64,000 nt of DNA from Psoroptes ovis (Eukaryota > Arthropoda > Arachnida > Sarcoptiformes > Psoroptidae). Location of the stretch: assembly GCA_002943765.1 (NCBI GenBank), contig PQWQ01000010.1, positions 1,056,501-1,120,500 of the forward strand, given 5' to 3'. The translations under genes and the position numbers were made by a program. This document shows, piece after piece, positions 25,001-39,555 of the stretch. The notes beneath the pieces were generated by a model. That model had not been told where the DNA came from. It saw only the letters and a list, made by a program, of their open reading frames with translations, and ran no database searches. Within the stretch, counting starts at the first letter, position 1, and each line of letters starts with the position of its first letter.

Positions 25001-28000
25001 AATTCAATAATTCGATATGATATCTTCGAAACATTGGATCGTAATATTAGTAATTTACAATATTTAATCTATTCAATGCTTGATGAATGATATTAAGGCT
25101 TTTTGATGTGATATATGGCGTCGTGTGTGTGTGTGGGCAAAACATTTGTTAAATCAATTCGTCATATGTCGATTCATCCGAAATTAGTCGAAATCAAAAT
25201 CAAATGGTGCTGAACAATTTGATTTGATTTTTTTTTTTTTTTTTTTTTTTGAAGCCAATAATAATAAAACGATAATTCGTGATATGAAAAATCATATTTT
25301 ATTTCATCACCAGCAATAATACTAATGATCATAATAATAATAATAATCAATGCTATCAAATTTAAGGGTCATTGATTTGATTTGATTTTATATTCCATTT
25401 GGATATGTTTTGCACATTTAGAAATACGATCAAACACACACGCACATGAATTAATGTTTTGATATTATGTGACATAATCAAGCCAAATATTTTCAAGACA
25501 AAAATATTTGTCAATATTTTGTCTTCAGTAACCATTCATTATATTACCATTAATCTTATATTTCTTGACTTTACGATCAAAATTGAATTCAATTATCGAT
25601 CACATTTTAGATGTGAAAACATCTATAATAATAATAATAATAATCTTAATCACATTAATTTTTTATGTGTTAAATTGAATTGAAAATGAATTGAAAATTC
25701 CATCAGAATAACTTTGAGGCAAATGCTTTTTCAAAGGCTGTTAAAAGCCTTTAAAATAAAAGAATTAACAAGAATTTTGTTTTTTTGAAAAAATTCAATA
25801 CAAGAATTTTGCGTCCGAAGAATTTCATCGAGATTTTCCAATCGAAAAATCATTGGAAAATGTACAAAATTCTTGAATGTATGTGCGTATGTTCTTGTTT
25901 CTGTATAGATTGGAAACATGTAATTTGATTCAAAATGGAAAAAAAAATTCAAGAATCGAAAATTTTCAATTCAAGAAACAAAAATTGAATTAAAGAATCT
26001 ATCGACAATGAAAAATTGATGAATTCTCCAAAGAATTCTTTCGGAGTTTAAATTCTCCGAAGAACATGATTGCAATCATATTACAAACAAATACACAAAA
26101 TGATAATGTATTTGAAAAATTCATTTATCAATGAAGATAATTGGTTGATAATTTGTGAATGATTTTTTTAGTGAACCAAACAAAAAAAAAAATTCCTTGA
26201 TTAATGAATGATCATCGTAGAAACATAGAGAAATTAAATATAAACTTTTCATTGACCCTTAAAACATTTGGGAATTTGTATGTGTGTGTTTGTTGTACTT
26301 TGAAAATCAATGAAAAAACATTAAAATACATTGAAATGCACTAAATTACACCGAAAAATATCAGAAAATACATCCGAATACACGGAGAATTTTACCCCAA
26401 AAATCGTTTCAAATTATTTCACTCCAAATTATTTCATTTAATTTTCTATTTATCATTAAATTCAAATACACAAAATAAAAATTAATTAAACGAAAATTTC
26501 GTAATTTCACATGAACACATGAATGCCATGAATTTAGTATTTGAATAATTAACGTGAATTCTAATTAATACCAGTAGAAAAAAAAAATTTCTGCTGTTTA
26601 ATTAACAAATTGATTGACATTTACAAATTAATTTCATTGATTTTCATTTATTTTTAATGAAGGGAAAAATGCATGAGCCCTAAAATTCTTAGCACGAAAA
26701 AGATGCACAAAAAACTGAACGAAAATTTCAATGAAAATGATCGAATAATAATGTAAAATAATGATAATAATTAAAGGCGGTAAATAAATGAATGATTAAT
26801 TAATGAAAATTTATTTGAGATTTTTTTCCAAAGAAAATTCTTCCATTATATTTCCTATAGGAATTTTTCCATCTTATTTCATCTTCTTCAACCCATTTCG
26901 CTTTGTTTTCAACTCTTTCCTTGATGCAATTAAATGAATGGAACTGAAAGCAAATCGATAAACAATAAAAGGCCTTGATGGGATGATGGTCGGGAAATGA
27001 TTGGGAAATGAGCAAATGATTGGAAGAAAATTGATCAAAAACGATGAAGGCATAATAAAGGAAATTAACGAGAAAATAATGAGGAAAATGAATGGTTAGT
27101 CAATTTTATTTTGGTATTTTTAATTTTAATTAATTGTCTATGTGTTCAATGTTACATTATTCAATGATAAAATAAATGATTTCGATACTAATAATAATAA
27201 CAAGAATAATAAGAATAACAATGAAAGATTTAAATTCATTGAAGAATTCATGAAATAACCAAGGACGATTGGTATATGATATGGAATATGCCTGGGATAA
27301 TTAATGTGTTTTCAATCGAAGATTAGACAGAAAGTATGAAGATGATAATAACAATGAAATTCACCAAAGAAAAGCAAATAAATTTCCAGAAAAACTGTAT
27401 TACGTAATACGGTAATAACCTTATTAAATCAATGATAATAATAATAACGATAATAATAAGAATCTTTGTTTGTTGAAAGGTTTTTGTTTTGATCTGAGGA
27501 AAAAATCTTTGAATTTTTAAAATCTCTGAAACCTTTTGGGAATTTCCAAGGAAAAAAATAAAAAAATTCCAAGGTCTTTGTATTGTTTTTGTTAGTTCAA
27601 AACCTAAAGAATTCCTTAAAGAAATGAATCAACTGATTCAAGAATAAATCTGAATCTAAGACTACTATGAAATTGAAATTCAATGATAATCCAAGCAAAT
27701 TATATCGAGAGAAAAAAAAACATTTAAAATCGAAAATCCACTGCGACATTTCAACAATTCTAACCCTGTTAATTCATTTCAATTTGATACGATTTAAATA
27801 AGGATTAAATTGGCAATAAATTCACAAATAATAAACAGATGCAACCATTGCAAATGCATTGAATTCCACTGATGGAAACAAAAGGGCTCAAGACTCGATT
27901 TCGGCCTTGAAAATTTTCCACAGAAAAATAGAAACAAAAGTTTTTTTCCTCAATTCTTTGAAGACAAAAAAGAACCAAGAAAAATAAATTAATCAAGATT

Positions 28001-28895
28001 GATTTTGATCAAAAAAAAAATTTGAATCAATTCGATCAATGAATGAATGAATGAATGAACGAATAGATTGATTGTGTGTTAGCCTTTGAATACGATGGAA
28101 AATGTCAGAGAAAATGAAATTTTCACGCAAAATTCACGAATATTTTTGAATACAAAATTGCCAAAGTTTATTTTTCAATGTAAACATGGTGATCAACTTG
28201 ATAAAGTTGTGGAAATTTTGCATTTTGTTAGATTCAAATTTCACCATTTTTCGCATAATAAATTTCAATTTCAAAAATGTTTCAACGTTCCGTATTGTTT
28301 CAATGTTCAATGTTCAATATTATTCAATTTTCTAAATTGATTTGATTTCAAATTTCTCGAAAATCATTGATAACTCAATCAATTTTACTTGAATTGAAAG
28401 ATGAATTCAAAAAATGTATCAATGTTGTCTAAGTTTCATTTTGGTATGTCGAACAAGGAATCAGTTTTCAACGCAATCAAATCAATCAATCACACACAAT
28501 CAATGATCGTCACTGATTGTGACGTATTCTGAACAGGAAACCTTGAACGGAATTTTCCATCAATTTTCGGCTGATATTTTTAATATTTTCACGGGAAATG
28601 TTCATGGATTTTTTACGGGAAATATTCAATTTCAATTTAAGCGAAAATTTTCAGCAAATTCGATCATTGATCAAAGTGAAATTGATCGTTCAAAAGTGAA
28701 TGCTTTGCCGTGAATTTCTTGAATTTCTCTGAATTGCTTAGTTTTCTATGAATTTTCGATTCTGCTTCGAAGATTTTGCCCTAAAAATCCCTGTTCAAGA
28801 GCCTCCAATCAAGAATCATCGACGAAATTATTTTGTATTTGTAAAATTCAAAATAAAAAAACATTTTTAAATGTCAATATGTTTGTCTATTTGCT

Positions 28896-28929
28896 TATTT
28901 ATTTATTTATTTTCAAAAAAAAAAAAAAA

Positions 28930-28960
<31 letters not shown>

Positions 28961-28962
28961 AT
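28896..28962. repeat. (TTTA)n / poly-A / (AAAT)n simple repeat
   Basis: A short (TTTA)n tract, a poly-A run and an (AAAT)n tract follow one another. The two outer tracts are complementary and can fold back. Simple-sequence DNA only. Confidence 0.85.
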
Positions 28963-31900
28963 TTCAATTGAAAATTTTATTTGAAATATGAGAATTCATT
29001 CATTCGTTTGTTGGTTTATTTGATTGTTTGTCAATGAAACGGAAATTTTTGCCTTTCAGAAAAGCGAAATTTACAAAATTTCAACAACATTTAAAGATGG
29101 ACAATGATTCAATTGAAGAATATTGAATTGTTCCCTAAGAATTGAATCTTTCAATCAAATAACAATGAAGAATAAAGTTTCCGGCAATTTTTGAAAATTT
29201 TGAAAAATTTCAAAATTTCTTTGCAGTACAAATAAACATATTGATTGTACACACATTGTAACCATATATATTTTCAATTGTATTTGTAATTCGTTCAACA
29301 AACAATATTTCAAACGATATTTCCATATATTTTTCATTCAATTATTTATTGATTGTGATTGTATTGAATGCGATAGATTCGGGCTAAAATGAAATGATAA
29401 ATGAAATGGAAATAAAATTTAAGAATTCAATATATATCGGATATATATCAATTGCCAAAAGCATATTTGAATCAAAAAAAAAAAAAAAATTGCAAAAATT
29501 TCAAAAATTAATTTCAATCTTTGTTTTGCAGCACCAGAAGGCGTACTTATGGCCGTTTTTGAATTTAATTTGAAATTGTTTTCAGCAATTTTCGATTCAA
29601 TGATTTTCAATTTCTGATTAATTTCAAAACTGATCAATTCACTCGTCGCGTTCATCGATGTTCACAATGTGTGCATCTTTGTGTATGAGAAAAGGTAATT
29701 AATTTCTCAAATAAATTCATTTTAGAATTCAACAAAATAGCCAACGAGGTATTTGTAGATAGGTAGGTTTCAAAGAGGTTTTCACAAGGTTTAATAAAGA
29801 TTTTTGCGCAATCTTTCATATGAAATTCCTGGCATTCCAACATCCATCTTAGCTTTGAAAGCTTTCATATGTTTTCAATCCATCAATTTTAGCTATCAAA
29901 ATTGTTGGATATCAAAATAGCTATTGTTGATAAAGGGGTGTATGCCTGTAGGTTTGTACGTGTTGATGTGCTTATTATTGTGTATATTAGGTGATTATGA
30001 TCAAATGTTTATTTGGTTTTTTGTCATTGTCATTGTCATATTGTTCTTGAAGACAAAAGAATCGCTTCTTGGGCAAACTTGAACTTGAATAATGCGCAAC
30101 AATGGTCGATGCTACTGCTGATTATTTATCTTTAACAAACAATGACTGATTCTGTCACGTTTCAAAACGAAAAAAGTTGCGAATAAAATCCTTAAATATT
30201 TTTCAAAGGATTTTCACTATCGTTTGCCGTTTGACAATTTATGGTTATGATGGTTTGATACGTGATTTGAATTTTTTTTTTTCGAATGTGGCTTCATGGA
30301 AAGCGAAATTTTAGACATCAAAGAAATTTTAAATTTTTCAATGACATTGTATTAGATCATGTCTTTGAAAGCCTTCAAGACAAATACAAAGGGAAAAAGT
30401 GAAATTCAATGGTTATATTTACTGTGAATTGAATGTCAATGTCTTGCCATTGTCATTGTATTTGTCAATGTTATGTTCAATGATATTTTCCGTTGGAAAT
30501 TTGTCCGAAAAATTTTTGAAACAAAATCTTTTTTTGTTCCGAAGAAAACAAACAAACAGAAGCAAAGTTTATGAAATTGGAGTTTGATTTGGACGAAATT
30601 GAGCAAAGACAAAGTCAAGTTCATTGACAAAATGAACATGTAAATCAATTGATCGATAAATCAATCGGACAAAACTTTTCAAAGTGAAAAATTTCCAACG
30701 ATTTCGATTGGCGCAAAAAATTGAAATTTCGAAATTTGAAAAATTTAAAAAATTCTTTCCTTTATTGCCATCTATGGTCGATGATTACAAAAGAATTTCA
30801 ATTTTGAATTTTTTCAAAATTTGAAATCGACAAGCGACAAAATATGAATGAAATAAAGTCGACTCAGGTGTAAAATAAACATGAACATAAAATATGAATT
30901 TCAATATTATTTTTTATCAAGATTTGTTTTGACATTGTTTTGGCCATTCACCATTTGCTTTTCATTTTGTTTTTATTTTATTTGTTTCATTTTGGTTCTC
31001 ACCAAACCAAAGAAACGATGCAATGGTTCATTGATATTGAGGCCATTTGGATATGTCATTTGAATGAAATAAATAAAAATGAAAAAAATGAATGAAAAAT
31101 TTGAAAAAAAGAAATTGAAAAAGCTCATGACAAATGTACTGAATACAATACAAGTATGAATATGTATGACTTATTTGTCATATTTTCTTGAAGATTTTGT
31201 TTTTACAAAGAAAAATTTGACAAAATATTTTCCATAGAAATGAAATTATGTCCAAATATCAAATGATAGACAAAAATCCGTAGAAAATGACATAAATTTT
31301 TGATTCAAAGAAAATTTTGAAAGAAATTCAACGAAATCGTAATCAAATGATCAAAGAAATATCTGTGTATGATCACTGATTTAAGGTATAATCCTGGTAC
31401 GAGATAGATTTAAGGCTTCAATATTATATGAGAGTTATTTTAAGGTATAACCCTTTGAATCTGTCTTAGTAAAGATGGAAAAATGATCATCACTCGTAAT
31501 ACACTGATTAATGAAATGAATGCACCCCATTGTTGTTGATGTTCATTTGTTAATCGTTGATTGTTAATTAACAATTAACAAATGAATAAATAAATGACCA
31601 TTAAGACAAAATATAAAATTACGACTTGCCTTGCGGCTAAATTTGCATAAGATAAAAGCATGAATAAAGAGAAAAAAGCAAAAAAAAAATCAAATTAAAT
31701 GCGTAACAAAGAAGTAAAAACAGATAGTAAAAAAATGAATAGTAAAAATTGAACATCGTAAAGCTGACCTTTAACCTTTTACTACGTAAGTTTTTTATTC
31801 AAAAATTCATTCAAATTTTCTTCAAAATTTCAATTTCTTTGAATGAAATGAACATTCACAGATATTCTATTCATCCGGTCAAAAATTAATTCACCTGAAT

Positions 31901-32902
31901 GAATTTAATTCATCTTCGTCTTCGTCTTCATAATCACCGAGAATTATCATTCATTCATTCATTCATCGAAATCAGCTAACGAAAACGCCTCCAACAACAA
32001 TTGAATCACCTGTTATTATTATTTATTATCATCGAGCGACCACTTTCCGGCCATCTTCCATTGACAATTCATTGTTGTGGCAATTTTTGAATCTTTGAAT
32101 AAAATTGTCAAAAATTAAAATGAATTTGAAAATATTCACATAGACATTGATTTCAACGAATGGAAAAAAATTACATAAAATTGCCATTCAACCAACAGCA
32201 TTAACTTAGCCATCAGAATTCTATCAATGATTGATTGATTGATTGGACCTTTGTCCATTTGCGCGCAAAGAATCTTTTTTGAATTGTCTGGGTTGTTGCT
32301 TACCTTTGATTGTCTAGGTTGTTTCTACCTTTGCTAAGCTTTGAATTTTGATTGTCTGAGCTTACTGAAAGCGTCTGATGCTTCAAAAGCAGCAGTCAGA
32401 GTGCTTGAATTACCTGTTCGAATGCAGCGCTATTCCCTGCAAAATATCAATCCAATCAATGAAAATTCAATCAAATTTTGTGTAAACTTTGACCTTTTTA
32501 CGATTTACTACTCATATATTTGGTAAAAAAAAAATTGGTAAAAATCAATCAAAAATTATTTCTAAAATAACAAGTTTACCTGTGTTTCTGTGTATTACAA
32601 GCACAGGTATTTATTATTTATTATGAGAAAATGTCACCGTGTATCGACTAATAATAATCATTTGAGAAACAAAAATAATATAAACTACTAAAATATCGAA
32701 TGACAACGACAAATGACAAATAAATAATAAACGAATAATAAAACAAAGCAAAATTTCATATTAAAAAATATGAAATATCAGTTCACCTTTGACCTTGTAG
32801 AACATTTATTATTATCATTGATTATTATCGTTGGAACCTGGAAATAATAATAATGGATGGATGGAATTGGTCGTAGTAATAATTTTGAAGGCTGTTTTTT
32901 GA

Positions 32903-33094
32903 TCAGGTAATTTTTGACCTGGTCAAATGTCGTAGTATTTTTTTGATACACCGAGTGAAGCTGTCGCTTGTTTCATTGGTACCCTCGGTATAAACCAGTT
33001 GGCCACTCGGGACAAGCAGAGTACCAGGTTGAAAATCATTACGCGAATACCTGGCCGCGAACATCAAAGCAATCATCAGAAAAATTTCCACCAA
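32903..33094 (-). other. GC-richer patch with an unexplained short ORF
   Basis: Between about 32940 and 33130 the sequence is less AT-rich than the surrounding desert. The minus strand is open for 63 codons, with a balanced peptide (FQPGTLLVPSGQLVYTEG). A splice-like CGGCCAG/GTATTCG occurs at its upstream side. I do not recognise the peptide and cannot connect it to other exons. It may be an old transposon fragment, an exon of a gene otherwise missed, or chance. Confidence 0.2.
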
Positions 33095-36000
33095 AAAATG
33101 ACCAGTAGCTTTACGTTGAATGCGCGTAACGCGTGTTCATCGAAGTGTAAATTTTTTTTTTCTATGAAATTCAACAACAACGATGATGATGATATAATTT
33201 TTCTTCCGATCATCAAAAATTTTCGTTGCTTTTAAATCATAATATTTGAATTGAAATGAAATGAAATGAAATGAAAAAATATTCTCACATCCAAAAAAAC
33301 AAGCTATTTACAGTGAAAACCTGTTGCGCATTCTGTTTTATTGTTTTTTTTTTTTTTTCATTTCCAAATTTTGATTATGTGTGGCAGATGATTCTTTTCT
33401 GATCTATCTCTGCCACATTATTTCAAATCAGTGACAATTTTCCAATGACAAAAAAAAACAATTGACATTTCCGCTTGTGGACCGTGTGAGGGCTGCGAAA
33501 TGATGGGATTTATTCATTTATTCATTGTTTGAGCCGACTGAGATTTTGGCCATTTCTACCAACGAATTAATTAACAAATGAACGACACAGAGACTTGTGT
33601 GTGTTTGTGTGTAATTATGGATGTAACAATCAATGACAATCAAAGACACGAACTTGAGTAATGGTAATCTATGATGTTTTCGAATAATAATGTTGACAAA
33701 GATAATCAAAGATTTTACTTGTTTCATTTCCATTTTTTTTTCTTTTTTGATTTCAATTCACCATCTGTTGTCTGTTGTCGATTTGAAATTTTGTTAATTT
33801 CCGATCTAATGATAATGATTGTTATTATAATCATTATTATCATCGTTATTATTGTGATTATTTTTATGATCAAATCAATGATTAATGGATGATGATGATG
33901 ATGATGATAATTCACCAGAAATTATTTCGAGACTGATTCTCATAGAGAAATGATGGAAAATAGGAAGAAGTGGCAACAGATACAAGCAAACATTGATTGG
34001 AAAACAGGTATGAATTCGAAATCAAAGGTAAATTCAAAGGTAAATGAAAATAATTCAAATACTTGGAAATTATATCCATCGAAATTAAATGAGAATATTG
34101 GACATGGTTGAATGATAATTCATCTGTTTGACACCTGTGTTTTCACTCCTGATGTTCAATCTACTCGAAAGCTACCTGAATTTATTGTGAATTAAGCTAC
34201 TGAATATTCAAATTCGAAGAGAATTCAAATTTTATTCGTGTTGAAATAATGATAATAATAATAATGATGATGATGATCAAACAAACAAACAAACAATAAT
34301 GTCATTGTCATATTATATTGTAAATTGTAAATTTCATTGTCATTCGATTTGGAAATGAATTTGAATAATTTCGAAAGAAAAAAAATTCAAATTTTCGAAT
34401 TCTCATTGAATTCACATTACATTGAATTAATGGCCAATTCTCTCAATGAATTTGCATTCAAATGATGAACATTTTCAGCTTAAATTCACTCGAACGCATT
34501 GTCAATTGTATTCAAATTGATTCAAATGTATTTCTTGCAAATACACTTGTATTGTATTTAAGCATTGTATGCATACACGCATGCGATGCGTGTTTGCGTC
34601 AATGATCATCATTGAGCGACAGCGATTGATGATGATAACAACATTGATATTGCTTTCAATGCATCCAAAAATTTACAATCACGGTGGCCATATTTGAACA
34701 TTACTACTAGAAGTATATAAAAGCATATGCTTAGCAAATGTCACAATCAAAGTGTGCAATATGATAAATCATTTTATTTTCATTGAATTTTTTCCCATTC
34801 TGATTATTATCTTTTAAATTGAAATTTTTAATTTATTTTTTTTTCAAATTAAATCATTTGAATCATTTAAATCATTTGAAAAATTTAAAAAGATTAAAAG
34901 ATTGTGAAATTATGCATGAAAATTCATTTATCAAATTCAAAATGAAAGAAGGAGATTGCAAATCATAGATTATGATCGCGATGTTTGTTTTTTTTTGAAA
35001 TAATTGAATTTGAATTCAGAATTCAATTGTAATTATGACAAATTACAAGTCGTTTATTTGTTTTTTTATTTATTCTGTTTGTTTGTTGTTTTAATTTTCC
35101 TGTATATTTTCTGACAATGTATTTACGACGTTCGAGATGTGACTTTGAAGATAATATGAAACGATATTCAACGAAAACATTCGACTGTTTCCGAAGAATA
35201 TTCTGACAGAGTAAATATATTGTTTCGATGGCAATGAATGATAAAATTCTTCGAAATTCAAAACAAGAATTTTCATATTTTTCGAAAATTCAAATTTTGA
35301 TCATATCAATTACATGATGTTTTTGTAAGACAAGGAATTTATTTGAATTTTTAGAAAATAAAAATACGCAAATGCAATCATAAATCTTTTTGGCATTGTT
35401 CGAATATGAAAAAAATATATTGAATTACTAATTTGGAAATTTGAGATTTCATTCAATGATTTTTGTTTTGCTGCTTGAAATTCTTATGATGATTTATACA
35501 CACTAGAACATTCAAAGATTATATCCTTTTCTAATCTTAGACTAATCTAAGAGCTTAATGCAAAGACACCATCAAAGGCGTAGAGTATTAAGACCTACCA
35601 ACAACTCTATCCAAAAATATCCAAGAAATTCAAATAATCCAAGTAAAAATACTTCTAATAAAAAAAATTCAAAGAGAAAACTTGAAACCTTTCAAACATT
35701 TCCAAAACACAAAGACTTTTTGCATTTGGAAATATGATTTATATCAAAAGGTATAATCAATCAAAGAGATAAATATAATATTTTGAACAGGTGAAAATAA
35801 TTTCATTATTTTTCAGGTCAAAAAAAGAAAAATAAATAAATGGATTTCTTCCATTTAAACAATTATAATTGACGACAAAATTTACAAGAAATATGCGCAA
35901 CAAGTGTCCATTTGACTCCGTTCATTGAATCGTTCATTTGGTTCAAGATAACCGATTGGTGATAATCAGTCAAATGACAACAAACAAACAGTATTATTCG

Positions 36001-36557
36001 CTGTATGACCCAAAAAAAAAAACTTGCGTACACACAGGTTACCTATAGGCTGGAATAGTTTTTTTCCAACAAACAACAAATTTTCAACTCAGCAAAACAC
36101 AATAATTATCAATGGTTTAACAGTAATCAATTACAGGTTACGTATTGCTATTATCCACTACAACGATAACCCATTTAATTTGAACGATAATTTGTCAAAA
36201 AAAAAAAAAAAAAAAATATGAGTAATTTGACTAAATTTTTTCCCATTCAAAAATATGACATATAAAATGACCCAAAACCAAATGACAAATGAATCAACAA
36301 ATGGAATCAGTATGATCTTTGTAAATGCTTATAACCATTGACAGTGAACAATAATTGTAAACAAATTACAGGTGTAATATGTTCATATTTTTTTTCAAAA
36401 TAACGATAACAGTAAACACTAATCATTTTGAACCTATGAACAAATATGGACAAGTAAATAAATGGGAGAAAAAATTTACATATTTTATGTACCGCAGTAG
36501 CAGTCAACAGTTTTTTCAACAATTGTCATTTTGACTGTCGTTTAAATCAAATAGCAT

Positions 36558-36576
36558 GCAAAGTGCCCGTGTCAGA
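36558..36576. repeat. GC-rich perfect hairpin in AT-rich DNA
   Basis: GCCCGTGTCAGACACGGG carries a 7-bp perfect stem (CCCGTGT/ACACGGG) with a 3-nt loop. It is conspicuous against the AT-rich background. No tRNA, snRNA or histone-type 3' end context was recognised. Confidence 0.6.
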
Positions 36577-38360
36577 CACGGGATAAGCATTTCAAAAGCT
36601 AAAAAACTACAACATAAATATCCGGTTATAAACAGTAGAGCGTCGAGGAAAAAAAATCACAAAAAGACTTGAAGCGTAAAAACCTTTGATTAAATGTGAA
36701 TAAATAGACAGATATTAATTTCAATTGTTTTTGTTTATATGAAATTTATTTGTCATAATTTTCCATAATTTAAAATTATTTAAATGGATTTAAAATTCAA
36801 AAATAATAAATGGTCACCAAATATGGATAATGGTCATCATCACCACTGCTTGGGATATTATGAACTATTGTATATTACCTTGGATAAGAACCTTTTAAAA
36901 AAATTTTAAAATTCAAATCAGGTAATCCCCGATGTATTTGAACACAGGTAAATTCATTCATTCATAATTATAATCATATCCGATCATACGCTTTCCATAT
37001 GTCGCATGAAATTTTTGAGAAATTTTGAATTATCTTTGATGGATGCTTTTGCTTATGGAAATGATAATAATTTTGGTTATTGTTGCGCAAGCGACTGCTG
37101 AATGAGCTTCTGGTTCTGAGCTTCATCTGCTTCTGAGCCTCGGTGGTGGACATTTTTCCACGATTTTTTGGACAATCAAAAGTTTGAGGATTTTTCTGTT
37201 TTCGCTCAAATAAAACCCAAAAAAAAATCAATCATCCAACCGGAACGATCATCGTTTGACGACAATCATAACAATAGATTGCGTAGAAATGCGTAATGAG
37301 AAAATTTTTTTTTCATCGAAAAAATAAAATTTCTCTGACAACCGAAGATTATAACCTTTTAGACCAGTCATTCTTGGATTATTTCGATTTTTTCGAAAAT
37401 TTCCAAAAGGCTATAGCTTTAGATTTTTTCGATTTATCGAATACCTAACATGCCTTTCGTAGCATCTTCTGTGAATCCTTCCGAAAAAACCTTGGAGAAC
37501 CCTTTGACAAAACACTTCCGAGAACCTCATGAGGTATACGAACCTTTACGAATTTTAATACATAAATTTTAATTCTCAAATTCTAATTCTGAATTTATAC
37601 GAAAACATTTTTTCTACGATAAAAAAAAATCGCAATCAATGTCTTCGGGTAAAAAATGTCTATCGTAAACATTTCCATCTATCATTGTTAAAATAATCAT
37701 TAGCCATAATGCTATTTGCCAAAAAAAAAATGTTTTTTTACCCATAATTCATCAAAAAAATAAATAAATAAACGAAAGATAATCATCATTAGATTTTGTT
37801 TTGAAATTTATGAAGAAGAAGAAGAAGCAGATGAAAAAAAACTTGAATTATCATTTTTCAAATGAAAATTTCAATAAATAAACAAATGAACAACACATAT
37901 AATAAATAAATAACTCTTGAACAACTCAAAATAACAAATAGAAACAATCAACGAACCATGACTATTGTTTATTTTTTGAATCATCATCCTCATCATCATC
38001 TAAAGTTGATGTTTATTTCTATCTAATTTTAATGATAATACTAATAATGATGATTATGATGATCATCATTATCATCATCATCTACCAGTATTGACGAATG
38101 ATTTTAATTTAAAATTTTTTCAAATTAAAATTTTTCCAAGAAAACTTTCGGTAATCCTCGGATTTTTTTTGGTTGATTTTCTACCGAATTTCGTCCAATT
38201 TCTCGATCGATCTTTGATGAATTTCTCATAGTTCGCAAGGGGTCACCAAGAGGTTCTATCCTCGTGCTTGTCGCTCTTGTCTCTCAACTCATCATCCAAT
38301 GAATGATGAAAGAGTTGAATGATTAATTGAAATGAAATGATTAATTGTTAATCTTTTTTT

Positions 38361-39394
38361 TTTATTTATTCAAATAAAAAAAAAATCAAAACTTGGGAGT
38401 ATTATTTGGTAGGCGTTTGTTTATTAATATAAGTGTATATTATTGAATTTTTTTTTTGTTTCATCTTCTTATTGTTTAATATCAATTGTTTGAATCAAAG
38501 CAATTCATTCATTATTTCTGTTGTTAGTTGATTTGGACAAATGTATTTTTATATTTACAAACATTAGAAAATGATTTGGACATTCATTGATGATCAACCG
38601 ATCAATGGATGATTGATTAATTAATTCATTAATTAGGTTTCAAAGAGTTTTAAAACAAATACCAGCGCCTATTTCATCTTATCGGCGCCGAGTTTTAAAT
38701 TTCAAACGATCTTTTTCGTAATATTTCAGTTATTATTATTATTATTAATAGATTAATCTTGATTAATCTCATACGTTCATACATAAATACAAGTATATGG
38801 CTTTGGATTTGTGAATTTTTTTTTTCAAAATTTTGTTAAAATATTAATCAAGATATATGGCTATTACAGGTTAGTATTATTAGTATTATTAGGCGTAATT
38901 AGTGCGTGGCTGTCGATGTGTGTGAATGTGTTTCTAGATTATCTAATCTAATTTCTAAATGTGCGTGTATATCTTGTAGGTAGGTGTGAAGGTATGTATG
39001 GATGTGTGTTTGAACATTGAATCAATTAATTAATCAAGTGATTGGACATTTGTTTATGCTCATGTGTTTTACAGTGTGTAATTCATACATAAGTTATATA
39101 TAATTTGAAAGAAAATTTTCATTGATCAAAATGGACTTTGATTGAATTGATTAACCGGTACAAATGTTTATCAAAATAATTGATTATTTGATTATAGTTA
39201 TTGTTATCTCTTAATAAAACCCTTGACCTTTGATGTGATGAATTGAAATAATCAGAATTTATATTATTTTTTTTTTTGAACACTTTTTGGTTTACATTTT
39301 TACGTCTTGATTTCTTAAGGCCAAAACCCTTTAAATTCCTTTTAAATCATTTGATTCATTTCTTCAATCATATGGACCTGCACGGCCTTGACGA
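38361..39394 (-). other. Probable 3' UTR of the Pax2/5/8 gene
   Basis: This is the roughly 1 kb after the stop at 39395 on the minus strand. Candidate AATAAA signals lie at 38425-38420 and 38370-38361. Extent is inferred from signal position only; no coding potential is visible. Confidence 0.4.
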
Positions 39395-39555
39395 TCAGCA
39401 AGTTGTCACACTATTTATCAATGTACCACTTGGGGATGTTGGATCGATCGATGTCGATGGTAATGCTGTTGATGAACCATTCGATGATGATGTTGATGAT
39501 GATCGCTGCTGTTGTTGTTGTTGATGTATTGCTGTTACACTGTAATAATATGGAT
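39395..39555 (-). CDS. Pax2/5/8: Pax2/5/8 exon 6 (C-terminus with PYYYS motif)
   Basis: Acceptor ACATAG at 39557-39556. The carried A plus AT gives Asn, then PYYYSVTAIHQQQQQQ and a Ser/Thr-rich end, VTTC-stop. An alternative acceptor 16 bases further (TTACAG) would give ATG followed at once by TAA, so the upstream AG is preferred. PYYYS matches the conserved C-terminal motif of PAX2/5/8. Confidence 0.8.

Larger units (their letters stand above)
18797..38360. other. Gene desert of about 19.5 kb between tRNA-Asp and the Pax gene
   Basis: No ORF here shows a recognisable domain or can be joined into a spliced gene. The stretch is poly-A/T, (AAATG)n, (AAAT)n, (AAT)n and short hairpins. Islands of higher GC content occur at about 21000-21090, 21860-22020 (the SINE-like insertion), 32940-33130 and 36555-36645. 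Being downstream of a developmental regulator, it could hold distal enhancers; that is inference only. Confidence 0.55.
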
